The notes below the pieces were generated by a model. The model did no database searches. It was not told the DNA's origin and was given only the letters and a program-made list of their open reading frames with translations. A program made the position numbers and the translations under genes. Below are positions 7,611-15,775 of a stretch of 64,000 nt of DNA, piece by piece; the stretch's first letter is position 1, and each line of letters begins with the position of its first letter. The DNA comes from Clostridiales bacterium (GTDB lineage Bacteria; Bacillota; Clostridia; Christensenellales; CAG-314): the NCBI GenBank assembly GCA_022508345.1, contig JAFLVK010000001.1, positions 1 through 64,000 on the forward strand, read 5' to 3'.

Positions 7611-7734
7611 AACGCCTCCCGAAATAATCAGTGTTGTGTTGCTAATACAAACTATTGTACGAGTTTTTATGTCGCAAAATGTTTGATAGAGACAATTTTG
7701 TTACAAATTATTGCAATAACTTGGCTAAAAACTG

Positions 7735-7763
7735 TTGCGCAAAATGACAAAGTATGTTAATAT
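7735..7763 (+). promoter_or_regulatory. Promoter of rpsT
   Basis: TTGCGC, 17-bp spacer, TAATAT, about 47 bp before the rpsT ATG. Confidence 0.65.
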
Positions 7764-7810
7764 AAATAGGCAAAAATTAGTAGTGGTACTATGAACATAA
7801 GGAGATACTA

Positions 7811-8371
7811 ATGCCTAACATTAAATCCGCAGAAAAAAGAGTTTCTGTATCAGCAACCAAAAAGCTTCAAAATCAAATGGTTCGTTCGCAAATGCAAACG
7901 GCTCTTAAAAAGTTTAACGCTGCTATTTCCAACGGCGACATTGAACTTGCTAAAACCCTGCTGCCCCTGGCTAGCTCCAAGATTGACAACGCCGCAGTTA
8001 AAAACGTCATCCACAAGAACGCTGCTAACCGCAAAAAGGCGCAAATTGCAAAGGCTCTTTCTCAACTTGAAAAAGGCGTTGTAGTTGTTAAGGTGGATGC
8101 TAAGACACTTAAGCAAGCAGAACAAAAGGCTGCTGCACAACGTAAAGCAGAAGAAGCTGAAGCAATCAAGGCTCAAAGAAACGAAGCTAAGAAAGCTAAG
8201 GAAGCTGCAAAGGCTCCTGCAACCAAGAAAGCTCCCGCTAAAAAGGCTGCTGCTCCCAAGGCTGCAAAAGCAGAACCTGCAAAAGACGAAGCACCCAAGA
8301 AGCGCGCAACCCGTAAAAAGGCTGACGCTGTTGAAGCTCCCGCAGAAGCTGTTGAAGACGAAATTAAGTAA
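7811..8371 (+). CDS. rpsT: 30S ribosomal protein S20 with long basic C-terminal tail
   Basis: Residues 1 to about 88 are ribosomal protein S20, which binds 16S rRNA early in 30S assembly: MPNIKSAEKRV start, Lys-rich helices and the NVIHKNAANRKKAQIAK motif. S20 is normally 85-90 residues; this one has 186. The extra ~95 residues are low-complexity Lys/Ala/Pro (repeats of KKAPAKKA type), histone-H1-like, ending in an acidic stretch. The tail is in frame with no frameshift and is followed at once by a terminator, so it appears real. AAGGAG precedes the ATG. The gene is alone, as usual for rpsT. Confidence 0.9.
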   Translation: MPNIKSAEKRVSVSATKKLQNQMVRSQMQTALKKFNAAISNGDIELAKTLLPLASSKIDNAAVKNVIHKNAANRKKAQIAKALSQLEKGVVVVKVDAKTLKQAEQKAAAQRKAEEAEAIKAQRNEAKKAKEAAKAPATKKAPAKKAAAPKAAKAEPAKDEAPKKRATRKKADAVEAPAEAVEDEIK

Positions 8372-8399
8372 TACAACTGCACTATTGCTAATAAACCCA

Positions 8400-8435
8400 A
8401 ACCCCGACTTGAATTACCAAGTCGGGGTTTGTTTA
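8400..8435 (+). terminator. rpsT terminator
   Basis: Stem AACCCCGACTT / AAGTCGGGGTT (8400-8410 with 8419-8429) followed by TGTTTAT. It lies between convergent genes. Confidence 0.85.
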
Positions 8436-8445
8436 TATACCAAAT

Positions 8446-9096
8446 CTATTTATGTTTATTATATAATTCGTTAATAGTTTCGATATAGCAAATGAATGAA
8501 GGATGATTGTGATCATTTCCTTTGAGATACATATTCTTTTTTTCTAAATACACTTCTCTCACTTCATTCCACAAGTTTTTATTCTTTAACCAATCTACTT
8601 TTTTTGTTAATCCTTTTGAGTTTGGTCCAATGTTCCAAAACCACCTGTCATTACTAATATTTCCTGTCTTTTCATGAATTAATCTATACCAAGTTCCATC
8701 AGGGTCTTCGTATACGATTGCTAAATCAATACTAAACCCGGTCTTATTTCCACTCTTAAATTCTCTTGTTTCTGTTTCCAAACAAGATGTGGAATCACTA
8801 CAATCAGACCACCCATTTTTTTTAAGAATCATATTGAATTTTTTCATTATGTAGTTTTTAATTTGTTTTCCATCATTAATAGGGCAGGACGAATTAATCA
8901 CAACTAAATTATAATCTAAGTCTATCGGTGCACTAGCATTTTGTGTCTCAAGGTTCTTTGCCCCACTACCTACAAGGTGTGCTTTGACAGTCATCAAGTC
9001 ATCATTGTTAATAGCGGTGACAAGTTGGTTAACTATGTCAGAACATCGTCTTCTCATTCTTTGTAAAAATTCTTTGTCGTCAATATAATGGTACAT
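8446..9096 (-). CDS. Nucleotidyltransferase-fold protein
   Basis: A protein of 216 residues with a Pol-beta type nucleotidyltransferase core: GSGAKN (43-48), the metal-binding pair DLD (59-61) and a third carboxylate in FSIDLAIV (Asp124). All three catalytic acids are therefore present. The C-terminal half (WFWNIGPNSKG, then a helical region) is not one I can assign. The start at 9096 is chosen because AAGGAGGAG precedes it; an upstream in-frame ATG at 9123 has no such site. The gene is AT-rich compared with its neighbours and lies between rpsT and tRNA-Thr, suggesting horizontal acquisition. The nucleotide and acceptor are unknown; a toxin/antitoxin or nucleotide-signalling role is possible but not shown. 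Confidence 0.65.
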   Translation of the reverse strand: MYHYIDDKEFLQRMRRRCSDIVNQLVTAINNDDLMTVKAHLVGSGAKNLETQNASAPIDLDYNLVVINSSCPINDGKQIKNYIMKKFNMILKKNGWSDCSDSTSCLETETREFKSGNKTGFSIDLAIVYEDPDGTWYRLIHEKTGNISNDRWFWNIGPNSKGLTKKVDWLKNKNLWNEVREVYLEKKNMYLKGNDHNHPSFICYIETINELYNKHK

Positions 9097-9256
9097 AAAA
9101 AACTCCTCCTTTCCCCCATCCAACCCATTTGAAAATCTACTTGTTCATCAAATCGTTACAGAATACAATAAAAAGTTATTTTTGTCAATACATTTTACGA
9201 AAAAGATACAGAATCGAATACCAGAAAAATAATTAACAAAAGTATCCCTATTACCT

Positions 9257-9285
9257 TTGACTTTTACCTAAATATTTGATATACT
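9257..9285 (+). promoter_or_regulatory. tRNA-Thr promoter
   Basis: TTGACT, 17-bp spacer, TATACT ending 11 bp before the mature tRNA 5' end. Confidence 0.8.
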
Positions 9286-9296
9286 TTTTAGGCAAT

Positions 9297-9372
9297 GCTG
9301 GTGTGGCTCAGTCGGTAGAGCAAGTGATTCGTAATCACTAGGTCGGGAGTTCGATTCTCTTCACCAGCACCA
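9297..9372 (+). tRNA. tRNA-Thr (anticodon CGT)
   Basis: A 76-nt cloverleaf. The acceptor GCTGGTG pairs with CACCAGC; the D arm is GCTC/GAGC; the anticodon stem AGTGA/TCACT has loop TTCGTAA (anticodon CGT, reading ACG); the T arm loop is TTCGATT. The 3' CCA is encoded. Confidence 0.97.
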
Positions 9373-9373
9373 A

Positions 9374-9404
9374 AAAGAGAGTACAAAACTGTACTCTCTT
9401 TTTT
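9374..9404 (+). terminator. tRNA-Thr terminator, probably bidirectional
   Basis: Eleven-bp stem (9374-9384 with 9391-9401), six-nt loop, then T6. The A run on the other side can serve the convergent gene ending at 9421. Confidence 0.85.
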
Positions 9405-9420
9405 CGTTAATTGATATTTG

Positions 9421-10227
9421 TTATTTTAGGCGGAAACCACCGCTACCGTCGCTGGTGTAGTAATTTCCGTTGCCGTCGGAATAGGTGTCTCCGTCAACTT
9501 GATGCAATGTTGTTCCGTCCGATGTCCTGATTACACTGCCTGTGTCTACGGTAAAGAAACCCTTGATTGCCCACAGTATTGCTCCGATTAAAAAGACTGC
9601 AATAGCCGTTAGCAAAATTGCACTTGCCAATACCGACATAAATGCTACTAGCAACAAATAGACTACAAAATTGAGAAATTCGTACAGTCTTGTCCTGAAA
9701 CGGCGCAGCAATGCGAAGGGCAACACCATGAGTATCTGCGCAATCAGCGGGAATACGTAGTAGATGACTACTCTCGAAACTCTTACAAAGCCGCCCGCAA
9801 ACAGTACCGGTATTGGTATAAAACGGAGCAGTCTGTAGATGTCGCCCGTGAGCTCTACCTCGTCTATTATTGGGAAGTATTTACGGGTAAGAATCCAAAA
9901 AACGATATCCGCCACTATCGATAATACAATAAACAACGTCAAAAATATGTTACTTAGGCGCCTTTTTTCCACACGCAAAAGACAACATATCATCAACAAG
10001 CCCAATGGAATGATACCAATGTAGCCGTAGCACAATATCCTGCCATAAGCGTTATCCGTTTCGACAGTATCGGGGAAGCTTTCGTCCAACACCCTTGCTG
10101 CCGATGCAAACCTGTTGCCAAACGAAGTTACCAACTCATCGTTAAACACTGTTACCAAAACACCTACAATAAGTGCCAAGGTAACCAGCGATACCAAAAC
10201 TACGCCAAATAATCTGCTTTTGGACAT
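9421..10227 (-). CDS. Polytopic membrane protein of unknown function
   Basis: A protein of 268 residues with about six hydrophobic helices: residues 7-27, 67-85, 94-113, 133-150, 154-175 and a long 186-220 region. A soluble loop of about 35 residues follows helix 1. The C-terminal 45 residues are polar and Gly/Ser/Asp/Tyr-rich (TYSDGNGNYYTSDGSGG), resembling a short repeat found at the end of some Clostridia membrane proteins. No catalytic motif is visible. GGAGG precedes the ATG. It follows the Na/Pi symporter gene by about 70 bp on the same strand and could be read with it. Confidence 0.6.
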   Translation of the reverse strand: MSKSRLFGVVLVSLVTLALIVGVLVTVFNDELVTSFGNRFASAARVLDESFPDTVETDNAYGRILCYGYIGIIPLGLLMICCLLRVEKRRLSNIFLTLFIVLSIVADIVFWILTRKYFPIIDEVELTGDIYRLLRFIPIPVLFAGGFVRVSRVVIYYVFPLIAQILMVLPFALLRRFRTRLYEFLNFVVYLLLVAFMSVLASAILLTAIAVFLIGAILWAIKGFFTVDTGSVIRTSDGTTLHQVDGDTYSDGNGNYYTSDGSGGFRLK

Positions 10228-10297
10228 AACACACCTCCGCTACCAGCATTATATGCCGAAAAGCACTGTTCGTCAAGTTTTTACAAAATTTGTCAAA

Positions 10298-11962
10298 TTA
10301 TTTCTTTATCGTGCTAACCACGTTGATAAGGTGGTCGGCGATACGCTCAACACTGGTGGATAGCGACAGGTACTGCGCACCAACTTCCGGCGTGCAAACG
10401 CCCTCTCTCAACCGCTTGATGTGGTGCTTACCCATTGTAGCTGTGAAGTCGTCAACGTCGTCCTCTATCGTGTTGGCTTCGGCAAGCGACTTGCGGTCGT
10501 GATCCTTGTAGCCTTTCATTACCTTGTCAAAGAGGTTTTCTACAAGCGTCCTCAGTTCGTCCACTTCTTTCAAAGCTTTTTCGGAAAACGTGCTGTCGTT
10601 CTCTTTCAAAATATCCGCGTACTCTATTATGTTTTCGGCATAGTCGCCGATACGTTCAAAGTCGGCAATGGACCGCACTGCTCTTGTCAGATACGACCTG
10701 TCCTTTGCGCTCAGTTCACATTGAAGCAGCTTTACAATAAATACCACAAGCTCGCGGTTCAAAAAGTTAAGTTGCTCTTCGTTAGCGCGGAATTTTTCCA
10801 GCTGTGAGTAGTCCAGGGTGGAAATTATATCCATGGATATGCGGAAATTTTCCATTGCTATTTCCGCCATGTGGACGATTTCGTTTTTCGTTTCCATGAC
10901 GGCTATCGGCGGAGTGCGAAGCAAGTGCTCGTCTACGAAATACAGGTGCGGACGGTTGTCCTCCTGCTTTTCCTTTGGCTCGGGGATAATCTTTGTAACA
11001 AGCTTGACAAGCGGATTGGTCAATGGCAACACCATTGCAACCGTGATTACATTGAAGAACGTGTGGAACATTGCCAGCTGCGTTTGCGGTGCACCCGGGA
11101 ACATCGCCTCCATGAGGAAACCGAAGTTGATGTTGCCGAACTTCAAAAACAGACCAATAAGCATAAATATTGCGACGCCTGCAATGTTGAAAATCACACG
11201 GATAAGTGCCGCACGCTTAGCATTTCGACCGCTGGTAAAGCCTGCAATGACAGTTGTTACACATGCGCCGATATTTGCGCCTAGTGTGATGTAAATACCT
11301 TGGTTGACGTTTATAAGCCCCGAAACAGTCATGGCAATTGCCATGGACGTAAGTACAGAGGAGCTTTGTACTATTGCCGTCAGCACCAAGCCGATAAGCA
11401 CTAGCAAAAACGGATTGGTAAATTGCGCAAGGAAATTGCGTACGGAATCAAGCTCGGAAAAGCTTTCCATAGAGCCGCTCATCAGCGACATACCAACGAA
11501 AATCATACCGAAGCCGGCTAAAATTCTGCCCACCTTTTTCAGCGTGTCGCTTTTGCCAAACAGCGTGATAAACGCACCGATACCTGCAAAGGTTGCAAAA
11601 ATTACCGACGTGGAAATTGAGTCGCCGCCAAACATACCAAGCGCAACAAGCTGACCTGTAATTGTTGTACCGATATTTGCACCGAACATTATCGTTGCGG
11701 CTTGCGCAAGCGTCATTATGCCGGCGTTGACAAAACCTATCACCATTACCGAGGTTGCGCCCGAGCTTTGTATGGCTGCAGTTGCAACTGTACCAATCCC
11801 TACGCCCAAAAGCTTGCTGTTGGACGTCTTGGAGAACAGCGCCTTCAGCCGCTTGCTACCCAATGACTCCAGGTTGGAGCTCATCATCGAGCATGCCACT
11901 AAAAACACGCCCAAGCCGGCAATAAGTGTCAATATTGAAGTTGTAATTGTAATTGCACTCAT
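10298..11962 (-). CDS. Na+/phosphate symporter family protein with PhoU-like domain
   Basis: A protein of 554 residues of the NptA/PNaS family. Two inverted membrane repeats carry the family signatures QSSGATSVM and GANIGTT in the first and QSSSVLTSMA and GANIGACVTT in the second. These line the Na+ and phosphate sites. After about residue 345 comes a soluble helical PhoU-like domain (helices around FERIGDYAENI), common in Firmicutes versions. It is expected in the cytoplasmic membrane, importing phosphate with sodium or, as shown for some relatives, influencing other solutes. Length is normal for the fused form. Confidence 0.9.
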   Translation of the reverse strand: MSAITITTSILTLIAGLGVFLVACSMMSSNLESLGSKRLKALFSKTSNSKLLGVGIGTVATAAIQSSGATSVMVIGFVNAGIMTLAQAATIMFGANIGTTITGQLVALGMFGGDSISTSVIFATFAGIGAFITLFGKSDTLKKVGRILAGFGMIFVGMSLMSGSMESFSELDSVRNFLAQFTNPFLLVLIGLVLTAIVQSSSVLTSMAIAMTVSGLINVNQGIYITLGANIGACVTTVIAGFTSGRNAKRAALIRVIFNIAGVAIFMLIGLFLKFGNINFGFLMEAMFPGAPQTQLAMFHTFFNVITVAMVLPLTNPLVKLVTKIIPEPKEKQEDNRPHLYFVDEHLLRTPPIAVMETKNEIVHMAEIAMENFRISMDIISTLDYSQLEKFRANEEQLNFLNRELVVFIVKLLQCELSAKDRSYLTRAVRSIADFERIGDYAENIIEYADILKENDSTFSEKALKEVDELRTLVENLFDKVMKGYKDHDRKSLAEANTIEDDVDDFTATMGKHHIKRLREGVCTPEVGAQYLSLSTSVERIADHLINVVSTIKK

Positions 11963-12007
11963 AAAAAAATTATATCAAAATATATTGCAACGTGTCAACA
12001 AAACATT

Positions 12008-12039
12008 AACAGCGAGAGTTTTGTTTTACCCTCGCTGTT
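12008..12039 (-). terminator. Stem-loop after the ABC exporter operon
   Basis: Nine-bp stem AACAGCGAG / CTCGCTGTT, with a poor T tract on the minus side. It lies between the permease stop (12104) and the symporter start. Confidence 0.45.
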
Positions 12040-12103
12040 ATTAGATTTTCAATAATTCTGATAAAGATTACTTGCCCCCGCGGCGAGCGGTTTTCCTGTT
12101 TTT

Positions 12104-12991
12104 TTAAATAACTATCAATATGTATGCTACAAGCAGCAACGCGCAGGTGCTTAGCAGTATCACGTACATTGACCACAGTGGCATTTGCGTGCTACCAACA
12201 TACAGATTGCCGTCAAAGCCGTCCATGAATGCCTTTTGTCCTTCTTCGGGAAGCCCAAGTTCGGCAAACTTTTCAACATATCCGCCCATAAAGTGCTTGC
12301 GTAACACACCTACGCTGTAAGTGCCGGGGAGAACACAAATTGCGTTGCGCATACCTTCGGCAAACTGCGACAAAGGCATATACGCGCCACAGATAAAACC
12401 GTACATGCTTGATACAAGCGTGGAAATGGCAGACAAACCGCCCTGTGTTGAGATGAAGCTTTCAATAACGCCCGCAAGCAAGCTACCGAACAGTACGGCG
12501 CAAATGATGTCCACAAGTATCATCATGAAATCGCCAAAAGGAATGTACCAGCCCACTATTGCAAGGTAAATTGAGCCCACTGCAAGTACGCACAGCATGA
12601 CAAGCAATGTTACAAGGAAGTTAGCAACAAAGTAACTGAGTGATACAGTCGTTCCGTTGACGGGGGATACCCGCAAATCGTTGATGGCTCCGTCCACTTT
12701 GTCGGAAATCATGACCGCATTTGAACATATCGCAACAGTTACCGAACTTACTGCAATAATGGACGAAAGCAACCACGCACCCGCAACTCCGTTTATTATG
12801 TCGTCGTCCCCTGCAAAACCGAACAACGCAAAAATATCTTTTATGCTATTTATGTACACACTGCGCAAAAAGGTAACGTACAGCACTAGCAAAATCATGG
12901 GCGTGAGTAGTGATACGAAAAACAAAAATTTATCCTTGAAGTAGCACTTGATGTTGCGCACAACCAGCGCAAATAGTTTCTTTGTTTCCAT
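12104..12991 (-). CDS. ABC-2 type exporter permease
   Basis: A protein of 295 residues with the ABC-2 membrane domain: an N-terminal amphipathic region, six hydrophobic helices (first at about 22-45, then 100-125, 135-165, 165-190, 195-215, last at 270-292) and a larger extracytoplasmic loop before the last helix. The start follows the ATPase stop almost directly and is preceded by AAAGGAGGTG, so the two are translated together. It forms the membrane part of the TetR-ATPase-permease operon. The substrate is probably a drug, lipid or peptide, but sequence does not decide. Confidence 0.85.
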   Translation of the reverse strand: METKKLFALVVRNIKCYFKDKFLFFVSLLTPMILLVLYVTFLRSVYINSIKDIFALFGFAGDDDIINGVAGAWLLSSIIAVSSVTVAICSNAVMISDKVDGAINDLRVSPVNGTTVSLSYFVANFLVTLLVMLCVLAVGSIYLAIVGWYIPFGDFMMILVDIICAVLFGSLLAGVIESFISTQGGLSAISTLVSSMYGFICGAYMPLSQFAEGMRNAICVLPGTYSVGVLRKHFMGGYVEKFAELGLPEEGQKAFMDGFDGNLYVGSTQMPLWSMYVILLSTCALLLVAYILIVI

Positions 12992-12992
12992 A

Positions 12993-13901
12993 TTACACCT
13001 CCTTTATGCTCTTGCCCGTCACCTTTAAAAAGACGGTATCCATGTTGCCCTTTAGTACCTCGAAGTCGGTAAATATCTCGGGGTACTTCTCTATGTATTC
13101 CACCACCTTGGCGGTGTTTTCAATTTCCACTTCGAGGAAGTCGCGTTCTCGCTTGATTGTCAAGCCTTTCTTTTTCAGCGCCTTTTCCGCCTTGTCCAAA
13201 TGTGAGTAAAAACGGATGAAGTCATGCGCGTATTGCGTCTTGAGGTCGTGAGGAGTGCCCTCCGCCACCTTTTTGCCGCTGTCGAGTATTATCACATAGT
13301 CGGCAACTGCCGCCTCCTCCATGTAGTGCGTGGTTAGAAATACCGTCAGCCCGCGTTCGTGGCGCAGCTGCTCGATTACGTTCCACACCGTTTGTCGGGT
13401 TTGCGGGTCAAGCCCTGTTGTGGGCTCGTCGAGGATAAGCAAATCGGGGTTGTGAATTAGAGCACGTGCAATGTCTACGCGACGTTTTTGTCCACCGCTG
13501 AGCTTGGTAAGCGGGCGCTTCAAGATATCCTTTAGCCCAAGCAACTTGTCCAGCTCGTCAAGGCGCGCTTCGAATTGCTTGCCGAAAATGCCGTAAAGTG
13601 CTGCACGACTTTTGAGATTGTCGTAGGCGGGCAGACGTTTGTCCAGTACTGAACCCTGGAACACAATGCCTATCTTTGACTTGATAACGTCAGGGTGAGT
13701 GTCGATATTTTCACCGCATACGAACACCGTTCCGTCATCTTTGGGGAGTATCCCACTGATGATATTTATCGTGGTAGATTTACCTGCGCCATTTACACCC
13801 AAAAAGGCGAACAGTTCTCCCTCACGCACGGAAAATGACAAGCCGTCTACTGCTTTTACGTCTTTAAATGATTTGTGTAAATTTTCAATTTCAATAACCA
13901 T
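12993..13901 (-). CDS. ABC transporter ATPase (drug/lipid exporter type)
   Basis: A protein of 302 residues with all nucleotide-binding motifs: Walker A GVNGAGKST (35-43), Q-loop in VFQGSVLD, signature LSGGQKRR, Walker B LLILDEPTTGLD and H-loop LTTHYMEEA. The C-terminal ~80 residues are the extra domain typical of DrrA/CcmA-like export ATPases. It is the second gene of the TetR-ATPase-permease operon, with 12 bp to the TetR stop upstream and 1 bp to the permease start downstream. It powers export by the ABC-2 permease. Confidence 0.92.
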   Translation of the reverse strand: MVIEIENLHKSFKDVKAVDGLSFSVREGELFAFLGVNGAGKSTTINIISGILPKDDGTVFVCGENIDTHPDVIKSKIGIVFQGSVLDKRLPAYDNLKSRAALYGIFGKQFEARLDELDKLLGLKDILKRPLTKLSGGQKRRVDIARALIHNPDLLILDEPTTGLDPQTRQTVWNVIEQLRHERGLTVFLTTHYMEEAAVADYVIILDSGKKVAEGTPHDLKTQYAHDFIRFYSHLDKAEKALKKKGLTIKRERDFLEVEIENTAKVVEYIEKYPEIFTDFEVLKGNMDTVFLKVTGKSIKEV

Positions 13902-13913
13902 AGTTTTTCCTCT

Positions 13914-14471
13914 CTATTTTTTATCGGCAAAGCGCGACATAATACCGAAAAATTCCTCATTGAGCATATTGCTGACTGTGTCCCAGTCCCAATCGAGAAA
14001 GCCTGTTGCAAACATCGTAGCAATGCCGTGAACGTACACCCACATATGTGTGTGTATTGCTATCGCCTTGTCATGACTTATTCCGTACTCCGCCATACGC
14101 TCGGCTTCGCGCTCGAATACAGCATCCATTTCGTTACTAGTTTCATGTGAGCGATCGCGCATGAACAGATACTTGAAATAATGCGGTTGTTCCTTGGCAA
14201 ATCGTATGTACGCCATACCGGACGATTTGTATTCGGGGTACTTGTTGCTTGCAATCTCATCTGTGATATACTGAGTGTACACGTCTATTATTTTGCGGAA
14301 AACTTCGCGCTTCAGCTCGTCCGCATTTGCAAAGGACAGGTAAATCGGTTGCGTTGAGCAGTTGCACCGCATTGCCAAGTCGCGCATGTTCAGTCCGTCC
14401 ATGCCCACCTCAGCAACAAGCTCGCATGCCGCCTGCACTAATTGTTCTCGTGTGATAATTTTCTTCGCCAT
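13914..14471 (-). CDS. TetR-family transcriptional regulator
   Basis: A protein of 185 residues. The N-terminal HTH (residues about 8-53; MDGLNMRDLAMRCNCSTQPIYLSF) is of TetR type, and the C-terminal helical domain with HTHMWVYVHGIA resembles the TetR_C_24/WHG-like ligand domain. GGAGAGG precedes the ATG. It heads the operon with the exporter genes. Two palindromes overlap its promoter, so autorepression relieved by a transported compound is the expected logic. Confidence 0.9.
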   Translation of the reverse strand: MAKKIITREQLVQAACELVAEVGMDGLNMRDLAMRCNCSTQPIYLSFANADELKREVFRKIIDVYTQYITDEIASNKYPEYKSSGMAYIRFAKEQPHYFKYLFMRDRSHETSNEMDAVFEREAERMAEYGISHDKAIAIHTHMWVYVHGIATMFATGFLDWDWDTVSNMLNEEFFGIMSRFADKK

Positions 14472-14487
14472 AGCCTCTCCGAAAATA

Positions 14488-14518
14488 AATAACAGCTGTT
14501 ATTGATAACAATTGTTAT
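14488..14518 (-). promoter_or_regulatory. Tandem TetR operators
   Basis: Two perfect palindromes, AATAACAGCTGTTATT (14488-14503) and ATAACAATTGTTAT (14505-14518), share the core ATAACA-NN-TGTTAT. Their centres are 16 bp apart. The second overlaps the -10 element. Confidence 0.75.
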
Positions 14519-14545
14519 TATAAAATGTAACAATTTAATTGTCAA
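14517..14545 (-). promoter_or_regulatory. Perfect consensus promoter of the TetR-ABC operon
   Basis: TTGACA, 17-bp spacer, TATAAT on the minus strand, about 45 bp from the TetR start. Confidence 0.85.
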
Positions 14546-14592
14546 CAATATTTTGATATTTTGGGAATAAAAAACTAAATATCGTTTTCCCG

Positions 14593-14621
14593 TTGACGAC
14601 ACTTTGGGTCAGTGATATAAT
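14593..14621 (+). promoter_or_regulatory. Promoter of the AmaP-like gene
   Basis: TTGACG, 17-bp spacer, TATAAT. The following ~95-nt leader contains a GCAAG/CTTGC hairpin. No other gene is seen in 14546-14725. Confidence 0.75.
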
Positions 14622-14725
14622 ACGAGCAAGTCAGTTTGCTTGCATAGGCTTACAAACAAATAGTTATATCCGTAATGATATAAAGTGAACAAACAAATAT
14701 ATGGCGCAAGCAAAAAGAGGGTAAT

Positions 14726-15517
14726 ATGAAAAAAATAGTAGAAAAAGTAGTTCTTGTTGCATTGATATGCATAACATTTGTATTTGCGTTGACAACGATA
14801 CTGTACGTTACAAATGTAATTCCCCAAGATGAAGTCAGCAACAACAGCGTTGCGGTAATACTGCTTTCGGTGTTGGCGGCAATATATGTGGGGTTGGCAA
14901 CTTACCTTGTGTACGTTAACTTTTCCGAACGAATCAATGTAAAACGCATATTGCTGTTTTACGATGCAGAAAGCGCAACAAGCGCAAGCAGCAGGGTTGT
15001 GGATAACATTGTAAAGGGCTGCTCAAAGCAGGTAAACAAAGTAAAGGTTCGCAGGACGGCACTACGCGTTGACGACAAGCAAGGCCTTGTTGCCACAGTT
15101 CATGTCGAAGTTGCAGCTGAAGATGTCACTCACGCTATACCCGAGCTTCGTGCACTGTTGGTACAAAATTTCCAGGATACTCTTGGCTTGAAGTTCAACG
15201 CTATCAACTTTGAAATTGACAAGCTAAACAGCAAGTTTGTTCCCGACACAGGAACTGACCCTGTTGAAGCACCTGCAAAAGCTGAGACTCAAGCAATTAC
15301 TGAAACGGTGGAAGCCCCCACAGCTGTTGAAGAGCAACAGGCTGTTGAAGAACCTGTAACCGTTGAGCCCACAGAAACAACGGAAACTATTGAAACAATT
15401 GAAGCTAAGCCAATTGAAACACCCCTTTCCGAATTGTTCCGTACACTTGAAGCGCTTGAGACGGAAACAAAAAACCCCACCACTGACGAAGCTGACATAG
15501 AGAAAAAAGCAGAATAA
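14726..15517 (+). CDS. AmaP-like alkaline-shock membrane anchor protein
   Basis: A protein of 263 residues. Two membrane helices (about residues 7-29 and 42-64) are followed by a domain of about 110 residues like Asp23/AmaP, with the RRTALRVDDKQGLVATVHV strand pattern. A final low-complexity Glu/Thr/Pro/Val tail spans residues about 175-263. AmaP proteins anchor Asp23 at the membrane in cell-envelope stress responses. The tail is much longer than in the roughly 200-residue family members. The gene stands alone and no Asp23 gene is nearby, so the role is inferred from the fold only. GAGGG precedes the ATG. Confidence 0.65.
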   Translation: MKKIVEKVVLVALICITFVFALTTILYVTNVIPQDEVSNNSVAVILLSVLAAIYVGLATYLVYVNFSERINVKRILLFYDAESATSASSRVVDNIVKGCSKQVNKVKVRRTALRVDDKQGLVATVHVEVAAEDVTHAIPELRALLVQNFQDTLGLKFNAINFEIDKLNSKFVPDTGTDPVEAPAKAETQAITETVEAPTAVEEQQAVEEPVTVEPTETTETIETIEAKPIETPLSELFRTLEALETETKNPTTDEADIEKKAE

Positions 15518-15535
15518 AGTGTGTATCAATCACTA

Positions 15536-15573
15536 AAAAACAGGACGGCTAACACAGCCGCCCTGTTTTGTTA
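15536..15573 (+). terminator. Terminator of the AmaP-like gene
   Basis: Stem ACAGGACGGCT / AGCCGCCCTGT (one mismatch), flanked by A6 and followed by TTTGTTATT. Confidence 0.8.
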
Positions 15574-15648
15574 TTGCCTATTTTTTTAACAATATTACTT
15601 TTAAATAGCACCATTATTTCCCTACGTTTTTTACTACCAATAAATATT

Positions 15649-15775
15649 TTTTGAGGTGGTTAGAAGCGAGGGAGGCGAGGCGCACGCGGATGAGGCGACA
15701 GGAGTGTACTGGGCGTACATGACTGAGCCGAAACGCAAGTGCAACAAAGCATACCGATGCTTATAACCGCCTCAA
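15649..15775 (+). repeat. Dispersed repeat R1, full-length copy with inverted ends
   Basis: Left end TTTTGAGGTGGTTAGAAGC (15649-15667) and right end GCTTATAACCGCCTCAA (15759-15775) are inverted repeats (15 of 17 match). The GC-rich interior starts AGAAGCGAGGGAGGCGAGGC. Related to 4586-4670 and 29908-29957. No gene is seen in the 15574-15775 gap. Confidence 0.6.
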
